DNA of 64,000 bases, taken from CAVQCX01 sp963775335. GTDB lineage: Bacteria; Pseudomonadota; Gammaproteobacteria; Chromatiales; Chromatiaceae. Position numbers and translations under genes: made by a program. Below are positions 7,816 through 16,954 of this stretch, in pieces. Below the pieces are notes generated by a model. The model saw only the letters and a list, made by a program, of their open reading frames with translations. It had not been told where the DNA came from and searched no databases. The stretch spans positions 620,001 to 684,000 of the forward strand of contig CAVZIJ010000003.1 in assembly GCA_963775335.1 (NCBI GenBank), read 5' to 3'. The stretch's first letter is position 1. Each line of letters begins with the position of its first letter.

Positions 7816-8643
7816 TCAGTGGACGCGGTCCCCAATGCGGTGCCAATTGACGGGGAACCCGGACCGATCGAGATCCCAGCTCATCCAGATAGCGAAGGCC
7901 TTTCCGACCAGATTCTGTCGTGGCACGAGGCCCCAGCAACGACTGTCATTACTGTTGTCGCGGTTGTCACCCATCATGAAGAAATGATCTTTGGGCACCG
8001 TCACGGGGCCGTCGGCCAGAACCCGGCAACCGGGACCGAAATCCGGGTACTGGGGCTTGATAAGGACCGCGTGCTTGACGCCGTCGATACGCTCCTTGTC
8101 CTCGAACGAGCCTGTCTCGCGGGCTCCGGCGCCGCTCCCGACGTAGATTCCCACGGGGGTCTGAGGTGCAGGAACGCCGTTGACGTACAGAGTCTTGTTC
8201 CGGTAGTCGATGCGATCCCCGGGCACCCCGACCACACGCTTAATATAGTCGACGCTCTCATCCTGCGGATAGCGAAACACCACCACGTCGCCACGCTTCG
8301 GGCTGCCGACCTTCAGGATTTCGGTGTTCAGCACCGGAAGGCGGAGTCCATAGGCGAACTTGTTCACGAGGATGAAATCGCCGACCAACAGAGTCGGCAT
8401 CATGGAGCCCGAAGGGATCCGGAACGGCTCGACTACGAAAGAGCGCAGGAGAAGGACGATCAGGATCACCGGGAAGAACGAGCGCGCATACTCGACGAGC
8501 ACCGGCTCTTTCGCCGGCGCTGCCTCGCCCGCGTCGGCGGCGAGCCTGCGACGGCGCGGGGCGAAGGCCAGGGCGTCGATCAACCAGATGCCGCCAGTGA
8601 CGAAGGTTGCGAGAACCAGGATCATGGGGAAATCGAAAGTCAT
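7816..8643 (-). CDS. lepB: Signal peptidase I
   Basis: LepB is the inner-membrane protease that removes signal peptides from exported proteins on the periplasmic face. The 275 residues begin with a membrane segment (about 7-25), a basic cytoplasmic loop and a second membrane segment (about 56-70). The catalytic Ser is in IPSGSMMPTL (Ser80 by comparison with the E. coli enzyme) and the general-base Lys is in VDYIKRVVGVPGD (Lys135). The box GDNRDNSNDSRCWG occurs near the C-terminus. It lies 49 bases downstream of lepA, the standard lepA-lepB pair. In this organism it would process many of the exported proteins in this window. Confidence 0.97.
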   Translation of the reverse strand: MTFDFPMILVLATFVTGGIWLIDALAFAPRRRRLAADAGEAAPAKEPVLVEYARSFFPVILIVLLLRSFVVEPFRIPSGSMMPTLLVGDFILVNKFAYGLRLPVLNTEILKVGSPKRGDVVVFRYPQDESVDYIKRVVGVPGDRIDYRNKTLYVNGVPAPQTPVGIYVGSGAGARETGSFEDKERIDGVKHAVLIKPQYPDFGPGCRVLADGPVTVPKDHFFMMGDNRDNSNDSRCWGLVPRQNLVGKAFAIWMSWDLDRSGFPVNWHRIGDRVH

Positions 8644-8692
8644 GTCGTCGATGAGCTCCTAGTGGGGCGTTTCAAGACCGGCCGGATGGTCA

Positions 8693-10498
8693 TCAATTAT
8701 CTTTTCCGACCTTGAGCACCGCAAGAAAGGCATCCTGCGGGATCTCGACCCTGCCAACCTGCTTCATGCGCTTCTTACCCGCTTTCTGCTTTTCCAGCAG
8801 CTTGCGCTTGCGGGTCACATCCCCTCCGTAGCATTTGGCCAGAACGTTCTTGCGCAACGCCTTGACGGTCGTGCGCGCAATGATCTTGCTGCCGACGGCG
8901 GCCTGGATCGCGACCTCATACATCTGTCTCGGGATCAGATCCTTCATCCGCTCGGCGAGGTCGCGCCCCCGCGACTGGGATTGGGATTGATGCACGATGA
9001 GGGAGAGCGCATCCACTTTCTCGCCGTTGATCAGGATATCGAGCTTGACCAGAGGGGCGGGGTCGAAGCGCTTGAGCGCATAGTCGAAGGAGGCAAAGCC
9101 GCGGCTCACCGACTTGAGCCGGTCGAAAAAATCCAATACCACCTCGTTGAGCGGCAGCTCATAGTGCAGCTGGACCTGCCCTGCGACGTACTGCATGTTC
9201 TTCTGACTACCACGTTTCTCGATACAGAGATTGATCACGTTGCCGAGATAGTCCTGTGGCACGAGGATGTGCGCATCGATGATCGGCTCGCGGATCTCAT
9301 CGATCCTGCTCGGATCCGGAAGCGCTGCGGGATTGTCCACCATCATGACCTTGCCGTCGCGCGTCTGAACTTGGTAGGCCACCGTCGGGGCCGTGGTGAT
9401 CAGATCGAGATCGTATTCGCGCTCGAGCCGCTCCTGGACGATCTCCATGTGCAGCAGGCCGAGGAATCCGCAGCGGAATCCGAACCCCAGGGCCTGCGAG
9501 GTCTCCGGCTCGAAGAACAGGGCCGCGTCGTTGAGCCGCAATTTCTGCAACGCGTCGCGAAGGTCCTCGTAGTCATCCGAGGATACCGGATAGAGGCCTG
9601 CGAACACCCTCGGCTGAATGGCCCGAAATCCTGGTAGCGGGCTGAGCGCCCTGCGATCGGCGTGGGTCACCGTGTCGCCGACGGGGGCGCCGTCGATCTC
9701 CTTGATCCCGGCGATGAGAAAACCGACCTCGCCCGGGCCCAGGCTGCCACGATCGGTCGGCTTGGGCGTGAAGGCCCCCAGCTTGTCGGCCGAGTAGGCT
9801 CTGCCCGTCGACATTACGAGGATCTTGTCGCGTCGGCGGATGGTCCCGTTCTTCACGCGGATGAGAGAGACCACACCCACGTAGGGGTCGAACCAAGAAT
9901 CGATAATCAGTGCCTGCAGTGCTGCTTGGGGGTCACCTTCCGGAGGCGGGACGCGCCGGATCAGGGTCTCCAGCAACTCGGGAATGCCCTCTCCGGTCTT
10001 GGCGCTGACCCGTACCGCGTTCTCGGCCTCCAAGCCGATGATTTCCTCGATCTCCCTGATCACCCGTTGGGGCTCCGCCGAAGGCAGGTCGATCTTGTTT
10101 AGCACCGGGACTACTTCGAGATTCTGCTCGATGGCCGTGTAGCAGTTGGCTACGCTCTGGGCCTCGACCCCCTGGGCCGCATCCACGACCAGCAAGGCCC
10201 CCTCGCAGGCGGACAGCGAGCGCGAGACCTCGTAAGAGAAGTCTACGTGGCCGGGCGTGTCGATGAAATTGAGCTGGTAGATCTCGCCGTTCGCGGCCCG
10301 GTAATCCAGGGTCACGCTCTGGGCCTTGATGGTGATCCCGCGCTCACGCTCGAGGTCCATAGAGTCGAGCACTTGCTCGGCCATCTCCCGCTCGCTCAGT
10401 CCCCCGCACACCTGGATGAACCGGTCCGCGATGGTCGATTTGCCGTGATCGATGTGCGCGATGATCGAGAAATTACGTATGTGTCGGGTATCGGTCAT
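8693..10498 (-). CDS. lepA: Elongation factor 4 (LepA), ribosome back-translocase
   Basis: LepA is a translational GTPase that acts on stalled or assembling ribosomes. At 601 residues it has the standard length. The G1 region reads AHIDHGKSTIADR (14-26), with switch motif RGITIKAQ, the DTPGHVDF G3 box and the NKIDLP G4 box in order. The LepA-specific C-terminal domain is present (KCYGGDVTRKRKLLEKQKAG). The start is ATG at 10498-10496. It heads the lepA-lepB-DUF4845-rnc-era-recO-pdxJ run and is separated from the sigma-E operon upstream by an intrinsic terminator, so it must have its own promoter in the 10499-10580 interval. Confidence 0.98.
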   Translation of the reverse strand: MTDTRHIRNFSIIAHIDHGKSTIADRFIQVCGGLSEREMAEQVLDSMDLERERGITIKAQSVTLDYRAANGEIYQLNFIDTPGHVDFSYEVSRSLSACEGALLVVDAAQGVEAQSVANCYTAIEQNLEVVPVLNKIDLPSAEPQRVIREIEEIIGLEAENAVRVSAKTGEGIPELLETLIRRVPPPEGDPQAALQALIIDSWFDPYVGVVSLIRVKNGTIRRRDKILVMSTGRAYSADKLGAFTPKPTDRGSLGPGEVGFLIAGIKEIDGAPVGDTVTHADRRALSPLPGFRAIQPRVFAGLYPVSSDDYEDLRDALQKLRLNDAALFFEPETSQALGFGFRCGFLGLLHMEIVQERLEREYDLDLITTAPTVAYQVQTRDGKVMMVDNPAALPDPSRIDEIREPIIDAHILVPQDYLGNVINLCIEKRGSQKNMQYVAGQVQLHYELPLNEVVLDFFDRLKSVSRGFASFDYALKRFDPAPLVKLDILINGEKVDALSLIVHQSQSQSRGRDLAERMKDLIPRQMYEVAIQAAVGSKIIARTTVKALRKNVLAKCYGGDVTRKRKLLEKQKAGKKRMKQVGRVEIPQDAFLAVLKVGKDN

Positions 10499-10575
10499 GG
10501 TCAGCCGGCTTGGGGAAACGCAGCGACAGGCGAATTTTTGTTCGCATAATCCCTAACAAAGTTATCCCAACACAT

Positions 10576-10612
10576 TGAAAAAGCGGGGCTTTCCTGTTCG
10601 GAAAGTCCCGCT
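10576..10612 (-). terminator. Rho-independent terminator after the sigma-E operon
   Basis: On the minus strand, AGCGGGACTTTCC pairs with GGAAAGCCCCGCT (one G-U) around a 5-base loop, followed by TTTTT. It lies 87 bases after the last gene of the rpoE-rseABC-degP-like operon and before lepA. Confidence 0.88.
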
Positions 10613-10698
10613 AGGTGCTGCAGGGAGCCCCCGCTTTCGAAGGCGCCATCATACCCCAACCCGTGGCCTCTCCCAACCACAGGGGCCCTCCTCGCTCG

Positions 10699-10959
10699 TC
10701 AGCCGCTGGGAGCGGTGGCCGCCCAGCGTCTCAGCGCGACTTCGTCGAGGAAATAGCGGCAGATCTCGGTGTCGCCATCGGTGAGAACCGGCACGAGCAC
10801 CTGGTAGCGGGCCTGCAAGCCAGAGTCCCCGTCCACATCGATCAGGTCAACGGAGAAGCGCAAATCGGCGCCCAGTCCAAGGAGCTGGCCCAGCATGTCC
10901 TCGCAGAGATGGCACCCGTGGCGGTAATAGAGCTGCAGCCGTCGCGGGCCGGTGCTCAC
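10699..10959 (-). CDS. Small glutaredoxin-like (DUF836 type) protein
   Basis: This 86-residue protein has a thioredoxin-fold outline with a CxxC centre, YRHGCHLCEDML, Cys16 and Cys19. The conserved cis-Pro segment is VLVPVLTDG. Proteins of this type occur directly downstream of htrA/degP-like genes in several gammaproteobacteria and are predicted disulfide oxidoreductases, though the substrate is unknown. No signal peptide is visible, so it is probably cytoplasmic. The GTG start overlaps the protease TGA stop (GTGA), which implies translational coupling and membership of the sigma-E operon. Confidence 0.82.
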   Translation of the reverse strand: MSTGPRRLQLYYRHGCHLCEDMLGQLLGLGADLRFSVDLIDVDGDSGLQARYQVLVPVLTDGDTEICRYFLDEVALRRWAATAPSG

Positions 10960-12410
10960 TCAGGAACCCGCATCGCCACGAAGATGGGTCCAGTGCTGCG
11001 CCGAAGCAAGACCGCCACACTCTTGCCCGCAGGCAGCTCCCCTACGAGCTGCCGGAACTGATCGGCGTTCTCGACCTTGTGATTGTTGATCATCAGGATC
11101 ACGTCCTGCTCGCGCACGCCCGCTGCTCGCGCGACCCCGCGCGCCACCTCGGTGACGAGCACGCCTTTGGTGGACTCGAGCCCCAAGGCTGCGCGCTGGT
11201 CTTCGCCGATATCGGTCACCAGGAGCCCCAGACGGTCCGTTCGCTTCTGCTCGATCGGAGGCTGGGGCCCGCCTGCCAGGCTCTCCTCGGCATTTTCCGG
11301 AAGCTCCCCGATCAGGACCTGGATCTGCTTGCGCTCGCCGGCGCGCAGCACATCCAGCTTCGCGGGCGCGTCGACGGTACTCGTACCCACCAGCGGCGGC
11401 AGAGCGGCAGAGTTGGCAATCTCGGTACCGTTGAAGCGCAGAATGACGTCACCGGGCTGAAGGCCCGCCTTCTGGGCCGGGCTTCCGGGCAGCACCTGGG
11501 AGACCAGGGCGCCGCGCGGGCGCGTCATGCCAAAGGAATCCGCCAGATCCCGGGTCACGTCCTGAATCAGCACGCCCAGCCACCCGCGCACCACATGCCC
11601 TTTGGTGCGCAGCTGCTGCACCACGTTCATCGCCATCTCGATGGGAATGGCGAACGAAAGGCCCATGAACCCCCCAGTTCGGCTATAGATCTGGGAGTTC
11701 ACTCCGATCACCTCGCCGTCGAGGTTGAACAGCGGGCCACCGGAGTTGCCCGGGTTGATGGCGACATCGGTCTGTATGAAAGGGATGTAGTTCTCGCTGG
11801 GGAGGCTGCGCCCCTTGGCGCTTACGATGCCGGCGGTCGCCGAATGATCGAAGCCGAAGGGCGAGCCGATCGCCAGGACCCATTCGCCGACTTCGACCGG
11901 TTTGTCGGGAGGGGCAATGCGCACGGTCGGCAGATCTTTCGCGTCGATCTTGAGCAGCGCGATGTCGCTCTGCTCGTCGCTGCCGACAACCTCGGCGACG
12001 AATTCCCGCCGGTCCGACAGACGCACCATGATCTGGTCCGCTTTGTCGACCACGTGGTGATTGGTAACGATATAGCCATCCGAGGAGATGATGAAGCCCG
12101 ATCCCAGAGACTGGGTATCGATCTCTGCCCCGCCCTGTTCCTGCTCTTCGAGGAAGCGGCGGAAGAAATCATGGAATGGGCTGTTTTGCGGCAGGTCGGG
12201 CATCGAGAACCCGTGGATCCGCCCCAGGGCCTTCGTTCGCTGCTCCGTGCTGATGTTCACGACGGCGGGGCTGACCTGCTTGACGAGCGTCGTGAAATCC
12301 GGGAGCGTGACCGTGGCGCAGCTACCCTGAGCGGCGATGCCGAAGTTGAGGGTGACCAACGCCGCTGCGAATAGCAACCGACGGTGCCAATGGTTGACCG
12401 GATTTGGCAT
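10956..12410 (-). CDS. Periplasmic DegP/DegQ/MucD family serine protease
   Basis: This is an HtrA-family protease and chaperone for misfolded envelope proteins, 484 residues, with a signal peptide (about 1-31), a trypsin-like domain and two PDZ domains (about 255-345 and 385-480). The catalytic triad is clear: His119 in TNHHVV, Asp149 in SDIALL and Ser223 in GNSGGPL. PDZ1 includes RGWLGVLIQDV and LQPGDVILRFNG. I chose the ATG at 12410, preceded by AGGAG at a good distance; a longer frame runs through rseC and was rejected. Position at the end of rpoE-rseABC matches mucD of Pseudomonas, a sigma-E target that also restrains the pathway. Whether degP, degQ or mucD is the right symbol cannot be settled here. 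Confidence 0.95.
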   Translation of the reverse strand: MPNPVNHWHRRLLFAAALVTLNFGIAAQGSCATVTLPDFTTLVKQVSPAVVNISTEQRTKALGRIHGFSMPDLPQNSPFHDFFRRFLEEQEQGGAEIDTQSLGSGFIISSDGYIVTNHHVVDKADQIMVRLSDRREFVAEVVGSDEQSDIALLKIDAKDLPTVRIAPPDKPVEVGEWVLAIGSPFGFDHSATAGIVSAKGRSLPSENYIPFIQTDVAINPGNSGGPLFNLDGEVIGVNSQIYSRTGGFMGLSFAIPIEMAMNVVQQLRTKGHVVRGWLGVLIQDVTRDLADSFGMTRPRGALVSQVLPGSPAQKAGLQPGDVILRFNGTEIANSAALPPLVGTSTVDAPAKLDVLRAGERKQIQVLIGELPENAEESLAGGPQPPIEQKRTDRLGLLVTDIGEDQRAALGLESTKGVLVTEVARGVARAAGVREQDVILMINNHKVENADQFRQLVGELPAGKSVAVLLRRSTGPIFVAMRVPE

Positions 12411-12421
12411 CGAATGACTCC

Positions 12422-12916
12422 TCAGGAAACAGCTCGGTTCGAACGGCTCGGAAATCGGATCGGCAGGGACGCGCGCCCGATGCTCAGGCTGCGAATAACG
12501 GTGGCCTGAAAACGCGGATTGCGTTGAGCCCGGGTGCTGAACCTCCGTGCCCAAAGCAGGCCCCCGACGAGCCCCAATGCGCCCGCAACGATGCTGGAGA
12601 GCTCTGCATGCCCACCCGGGCCTTTGGCACCCAGGGCTGCGCCGAGCAGCAGGCCAAGGATCGGTATCAGGTACAGGACGACGGAGCTTTGCAGAAAGGC
12701 CGCTTCCTCGAGGCCAATAACGACCAGCTCGCCGGTGTCCGCGCCTACGGGGTTCTTGGCGCGGACCCTGACCGGGCGGCTGCCGAAAACCTGTGCGAGC
12801 AGGCCGGTACCACAGCCCTTCTCGGACTCGCAGCCGCCGCAGGCGCTGCGACGCTCTGTCTCTACCCAGACAGAGTCGCCCTCCCGAGCCACGACGACAC
12901 CGGTCTCCTCTATCAC
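12422..12916 (-). CDS. rseC: RseC/MucC family envelope-stress regulator
   Basis: RseC/MucC proteins are inner-membrane proteins encoded with the sigma-E regulators; they modulate the response and are also linked to SoxR reduction. The 164 residues show the N-terminal cysteine cluster (ACGGCESEKGCG, Cys26, Cys29, Cys35) followed by two membrane segments (about 74-92 and 102-122). The ATG start overlaps the rseB stop (ATGA). The C-terminal 40 residues are basic and not conserved. It sits between rseB and the protease gene, the canonical place. Confidence 0.9.
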   Translation of the reverse strand: MIEETGVVVAREGDSVWVETERRSACGGCESEKGCGTGLLAQVFGSRPVRVRAKNPVGADTGELVVIGLEEAAFLQSSVVLYLIPILGLLLGAALGAKGPGGHAELSSIVAGALGLVGGLLWARRFSTRAQRNPRFQATVIRSLSIGRASLPIRFPSRSNRAVS

Positions 12917-13929
12917 GGCTGTCCTGTCTCGTTGCCAAGCCGCATCCCTTCGGCCACTCGCTGGACTGTTGCCGCCGGGACCTCGCCGACGACCGTTACC
13001 TGATGCCCGGACAGCTGATGACCGAAAGCGTTAACAGCGCCGATCGCTGCGGGCCCCTGCAGATCGTGGTCGTCCTTCGCCTCTTCGGGCTCGTCGGCAT
13101 CCTCGATGTAGACCGAGATGCTCGCCAGCCCGTCGCTCAGAACAAAGTGCTCCAACGCGGAGCCGTCGGCCTGCTCGCGCACGTCGTGGATGCTGGGGCG
13201 AAACCCCGCCGGCAGGTCGGCGAAGACCCAACGGTCCGCGCCATGCTGCATCGGCCGTATCGTCGGCACGGGCGGCCGTCGCTCGGTGAACCCCTCGGCG
13301 TTGATGCGCGGAGCCGACGCCGAATGCGCCAGGCTCGGATCGATCTGCAGGTGCGTGTACATGATCTGCGCGATCGGCGTGCCATCCGGGGTCAGGGTGT
13401 CGGTCTTCAGCGGCAGCCCGCTCTCCTTGTCCAGCTGGATCCGATAGCCGTAGCGGAACGGGTCCCTCGGCGCGATGGAAATCACCTCGGTCGGGCGATC
13501 GGCGACTCTCCCGTCGGCTTCCGCCCGGAACTCATAGTAGTGGCCCAGCTCGTCGGCCCGCCCGGGCAGCAGGCTCGGTATGCCGAGGTGCGCTGGGCGC
13601 TTGTCCACCGAGACGAATCTGCTATGGGGGGACACGCAGGTGATGCTGTCACTGTCGAGCACGACTTCCCGAGGGTCGCCATTGAGGGAGCTCAGCCGCT
13701 CTCGCTCCTGGTTACCCGCTGTCGTGTGGACGACCTGCATGGCCTCCAGCTGATTGCCGTGGAGATAGACGAGCGTGCCTTCGTAGCTGAGCGCCCGGAT
13801 GGCATGCCCCATCTTACCCATCCATTGGAGGATCTTCTGGCTCCCTTCATCAGCTCTGAGCTGCGGCGTCGCCATCCAGAAAAGGAGAACACCCACCAGC
13901 AGGGGAACGACGCCCACCATTCCACTCAC
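12913..13929 (-). CDS. rseB: RseB/MucB, periplasmic sensor of sigma-E signalling
   Basis: RseB binds the periplasmic part of the anti-sigma factor RseA and shields it from DegS cleavage, releasing it when lipopolysaccharide intermediates accumulate. The 338-residue product has a signal peptide (ending near QLRADEG), the LolA-like N-terminal domain (YEGTLVYLHGNQLEAMQVVHT) and the RseB C-terminal domain (WVFADLPAGFR, VVGEVPAATVQRVAEGM). I chose the GTG at 13929 because it overlaps the rseA TGA as GTGA; the ATG at 13920 is the alternative. The gene continues into rseC with a 4-base overlap. Confidence 0.93.
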   Translation of the reverse strand: MSGMVGVVPLLVGVLLFWMATPQLRADEGSQKILQWMGKMGHAIRALSYEGTLVYLHGNQLEAMQVVHTTAGNQERERLSSLNGDPREVVLDSDSITCVSPHSRFVSVDKRPAHLGIPSLLPGRADELGHYYEFRAEADGRVADRPTEVISIAPRDPFRYGYRIQLDKESGLPLKTDTLTPDGTPIAQIMYTHLQIDPSLAHSASAPRINAEGFTERRPPVPTIRPMQHGADRWVFADLPAGFRPSIHDVREQADGSALEHFVLSDGLASISVYIEDADEPEEAKDDHDLQGPAAIGAVNAFGHQLSGHQVTVVGEVPAATVQRVAEGMRLGNETGQP

Positions 13930-14483
13930 CGTGTCGCGTCGTAGCTCACGAGACTGACATAGGGAAGCACCCGCGGGACCGACGCCGGTGTGACGTACTC
14001 GCCGTGGTCGACGAGAAAGCGGTTGAGCTTCGCCTCCACCAGGGGGTCCACATGCCGCCAACCGCCGCTGAAGACGCCGCCCTGGGCACCGGAGAGGTTG
14101 ACGGCCACGGAGCCCTGGATCGGGCGTTCCAACCCAAGGAAGCGCGGGACGGCCAGCACCGCCAGGATGGCGACACCTGCCGCCAAGGCCCCGCCCGCCG
14201 CGGGGCGAGCCCAATACACGGCTCTCCTCAGGCGATGTCCGCGATCGGGGACGAGAACGGTAGGCTCGGCGGAGAGCCGCCGCGATACCTCCTGGGCGAC
14301 GCTACGGCCGGCGAAACGGGTCGCTTCTCCGCGAATCGCATCTCCGATCAGGTGATAGCGCTCCCACACACCGCGCAGCTCCGAGTCTTCTGTCAGGTGC
14401 TTGATCGTCTGCCAGGAGCCCGTGCCAGACAAATCGCCGTCCGCGAGCGCCGAGATCTTCTGCTTCTTGTCGTCCGCATTCAT
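13926..14483 (-). CDS. rseA: Anti-sigma-E factor RseA/MucA
   Basis: RseA is a single-pass inner-membrane anti-sigma factor that sequesters sigma-E until cleaved in stress. The 185 residues begin with the cytoplasmic sigma-binding domain (KISALADGDLSG, then HLIGDAIRGEA), followed by one membrane segment (about 95-112, rich in Ala and Gly) and a periplasmic domain of about 70 residues. The start ATG at 14483 is preceded by GGAG about 8 bases upstream, just after the rpoE stop; the two genes are 11 bases apart. Sequence identity to model RseA is modest, so the call depends partly on position. Confidence 0.92.
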   Translation of the reverse strand: MNADDKKQKISALADGDLSGTGSWQTIKHLTEDSELRGVWERYHLIGDAIRGEATRFAGRSVAQEVSRRLSAEPTVLVPDRGHRLRRAVYWARPAAGGALAAGVAILAVLAVPRFLGLERPIQGSVAVNLSGAQGGVFSGGWRHVDPLVEAKLNRFLVDHGEYVTPASVPRVLPYVSLVSYDATR

Positions 14484-14494
14484 CGCACGTGCTC

Positions 14495-15076
14495 CTAATC
14501 GTTGCGTAACAGCGGTTGCAGCTTGGCGTCGATGGCCTCGCGCGCACGAAAAATGCGCGAGCGCACCGTCCCGATCGGACAGGACATCGCGTTGGCGATC
14601 TCCTCATAGCTCAGCCCCTCGAGCTCCCTGAGCGTGATCGCCGTGCGCAGGTCCTCGGGGAGCTCATCCAGGGCCTCCTGGACCGCGAGGGCGATCTCGT
14701 GCTCGAAGAGATGACTCTCGGGTGTGGCGTGCTCCTTGAGGCGGACGCCCACATCGAGCTGCTCAGCCACCTCCGAGTCCAGATCCGCGTCCGGTGGGCG
14801 TCGGTTCTGGGCCACCAGGAAATTCTTCGCCGTGTTGATCGCGATTCGGTACAGCCAAGTGTAGAAGGCGCTGTCACCGCGGAAATTGTCCAGCGCGCGG
14901 TACGCCTTGATGAACGCCTCCTGGGTCACGTCGAGAGCCTCCGTGGGGTCCCGCACGTAACGCGATACCAGGTTCGTCACCTTGTGCTGATACTTGAGTA
15001 CCAGCAAGTCGAACGCCCTCTTGTCTCCGCGCTTGGCACGCGCGACCAACTCTTGATCTACTACCCGCTCGCCCAC
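14495..15076 (-). CDS. rpoE: RNA polymerase sigma-E factor (RpoE/AlgU)
   Basis: This extracytoplasmic-function sigma factor directs the envelope-stress regulon. The 193 residues contain region 2 (FDLLVLKYQHKVTNLVSRYV, DVTQEAFIKAYRALDNFRG, FYTWLYRIAINTAKNFL) and region 4 (LPEDLRTAITLRELEGLSYEEIA, then GTVRSRIFRAREAI), close to E. coli RpoE and Pseudomonas AlgU. The start is GTG (15076-15074), giving MGERVVDQELV as in the family. It heads the rpoE-rseA-rseB-rseC-protease operon. A sigma-E-like promoter lies upstream, consistent with the autoregulation known for this family. Confidence 0.97.
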   Translation of the reverse strand: MGERVVDQELVARAKRGDKRAFDLLVLKYQHKVTNLVSRYVRDPTEALDVTQEAFIKAYRALDNFRGDSAFYTWLYRIAINTAKNFLVAQNRRPPDADLDSEVAEQLDVGVRLKEHATPESHLFEHEIALAVQEALDELPEDLRTAITLRELEGLSYEEIANAMSCPIGTVRSRIFRAREAIDAKLQPLLRND

Positions 15077-15129
15077 TGCTACGCCTCACCCGAGGACGAC
15101 AGCGAGAGGCATCGATCCCGCTCTGGCTG

Positions 15130-15157
15130 AATGGACAACCCAGGCCCGGAATAGTTC
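15130..15157 (-). promoter_or_regulatory. Candidate sigma-E autoregulatory promoter for rpoE
   Basis: On the minus strand GAACTA (15157-15152) and TCCAT (15135-15131) are separated by 16 bases. This resembles the sigma-E/AlgU pattern GAACTT-N16/17-TCxxA. It lies about 55-80 bases upstream of the rpoE start codon. The match is imperfect in both boxes. Confidence 0.42.
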
Positions 15158-15277
15158 GGACAATCGCTGATCGCCCGACGGATGGCCGTCTGGTTCTCGG
15201 CTTGGAGAATTTCGGTTAGGATTCGGGTGCCCACGCATCGGGTTCAAGGCCATTGCGACGCGAAGAGCTCAGCGCCA

Positions 15278-16954
15278 ATGTCGGACGAGATTATGACGAC
15301 AAAGCCGAAGGGCGGCAAATCGGCCGGGCGGACCGGGGAGGAGCTGGACCACGACGTCCTTATCCTGGGCAGCGGTGCGGCCGGACTGAGCCTGGCGCTT
15401 CGCCTGCCTTCGGACCTTCGCGTGGCGGTGGTCTCCAAGCGCGAGCTGACCGAGGGCAACACCTTGTACGCCCAGGGTGGTATATCGGCGGTCCTGCACG
15501 AGACCGACTCAATCGCCTCCCACATCGAGGACACCCTGGACGCCGGTGCGGGGCTCTGTGACCCCGATGTGGTGAAGGTCGTGGTCGAGCGGGGGCCCGA
15601 TAACGTCCGCTGGCTGCTCGAGCAGGGCGTGCAGTTCACCCGGGAGAGGGAGGCCGGGGGCGCGCTGGCCTACCACCTCACGCGCGAGGGGGGGCATTCT
15701 CACCGACGTGTGGTTCACGCCGCAGACGCCACCGGTCGGGAGGTGGAGACCACCCTGGGGGAGATGGTACGCGCACGCCCCAACGTCGAGATCTTCGAGC
15801 GGCATATCGCCGTCGACCTGATCAACGCAGCCAAGCTCGGTGCGGCGGATAACCGATGCCTTGGGGCCTATGTGCTGGACCTTGACGCCCAGCGCGTCAA
15901 GGCCTGCCGGGCCCGTTTCGTGGTGTTGGCCACCGGAGGGGCCAGCAAGGTCTATCTGTTCACCACCAACCCCGATGTGTCCACCGGGGACGGCATTGCG
16001 ATGGCCTGGAGGTCCGGCTGCCGAGTGGCGAACATGGAGTTCATCCAATTCCACCCCACCTGTCTCTATCACCCCGAGGCGAAATCGTTCCTGATCACCG
16101 AGGCGCTGCGCGGCGAAGGCGCGCGCTTGCTGCTGCCCGACGGCAGTCGATTCATGCCCCGATTCGATGAGCGCGCCGAGCTGGCCCCCCGGGACATAGT
16201 GGCCAGGGCCATCGACCACGAGATGAAGCGCCTCGGGGCGGAGTGCGTGTACCTCGACATCAGCCACAAAGATCCCGCCTTCATCAAGGAGCACTTCCCC
16301 ACCATCTATGCCCGTTGTCTGGACTTCGGGATCGATATGACCCGCGAGCCAATCCCAGTGGTGCCGGCGGCACACTACACCTGCGGAGGAGTCCTGTGCG
16401 ACCTCAACGCCCAGACCGACCTGCCCGGGCTTTACGCCATCGGTGAGACGGCCTACACAGGGTTGCACGGTGCCAACCGCATGGCCAGCAATTCGCTGTT
16501 GGAGTGTCTGGTGTTCGCCGAGCTGGCCGCAGCCCACATTCGACGGATGGCCCCGCAGGTCCCACCGCCGCCCGCGGCCCGGCCTTGGGACGAGAGTCGA
16601 GTAACCGACTCCGACGAGGAGGTGGTGGTCGCCCACAACTGGGACGAGCTGCGACGTTTCATGTGGGACTACGTGGGCATAGTGCGGAGCAACAAACGTC
16701 TGGAGCGGGCCAAGCGACGCGTCGACCTCCTGCGCTACGAGATCCGCGAGTATTACAGCAGCTTCCGGGTGAGCAATGACCTACTGGAGCTGCGCAACCT
16801 GGTCGAGGTGGCCGACCTGATCATCCGTTCGGCCCAGAGTCGCCGCGAGAGCCGCGGGCTGCACTACAACCTCGATTTTCCCAAGACCGACGATGCCTTC
16901 CAGCGCAAGCCCACGGTGCTGATCCCGGACAACTATTCCCCGCGTGCGCCCTGA
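15278..16954 (+). CDS. nadB: L-aspartate oxidase
   Basis: NadB is a flavoprotein that oxidises L-aspartate to iminoaspartate, the first step of de novo NAD synthesis; NadA then uses the product. The 558-residue protein has the FAD-binding GSGAAGL motif (31-37), the ALAYHLTREGGHSHRRVVHA substrate region, EFIQFHPTCLY and the catalytic HYTCGGV segment, all as in the family, and a helical C-terminal domain. I chose ATG 15278 (MSDEIMTTK); ATG 15293 is also possible, while the longer frame to 15182 reaches into the rpoE promoter region. nadB next to rpoE, divergently transcribed, is a classic gammaproteobacterial arrangement. Its 3' end overlaps that of ygfX by 22 bases, tail to tail. Confidence 0.97.
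   Translation: MSDEIMTTKPKGGKSAGRTGEELDHDVLILGSGAAGLSLALRLPSDLRVAVVSKRELTEGNTLYAQGGISAVLHETDSIASHIEDTLDAGAGLCDPDVVKVVVERGPDNVRWLLEQGVQFTREREAGGALAYHLTREGGHSHRRVVHAADATGREVETTLGEMVRARPNVEIFERHIAVDLINAAKLGAADNRCLGAYVLDLDAQRVKACRARFVVLATGGASKVYLFTTNPDVSTGDGIAMAWRSGCRVANMEFIQFHPTCLYHPEAKSFLITEALRGEGARLLLPDGSRFMPRFDERAELAPRDIVARAIDHEMKRLGAECVYLDISHKDPAFIKEHFPTIYARCLDFGIDMTREPIPVVPAAHYTCGGVLCDLNAQTDLPGLYAIGETAYTGLHGANRMASNSLLECLVFAELAAAHIRRMAPQVPPPPAARPWDESRVTDSDEEVVVAHNWDELRRFMWDYVGIVRSNKRLERAKRRVDLLRYEIREYYSSFRVSNDLLELRNLVEVADLIIRSAQSRRESRGLHYNLDFPKTDDAFQRKPTVLIPDNYSPRAP

Noticed and set aside
7796..7939. Longer N-terminus for the DUF4845 protein
   Set aside because: The 48 extra residues overlap lepB and are not hydrophobic; the ATG at 7795 directly precedes the membrane segment typical of the family.
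10956..12938. Extension of the DegP-like gene upstream to 12938
   Set aside because: The extra 176 residues overlap rseC in another frame and are low-complexity Arg/Gly-rich; the ATG at 12410 has a ribosome site and is followed by a signal peptide.
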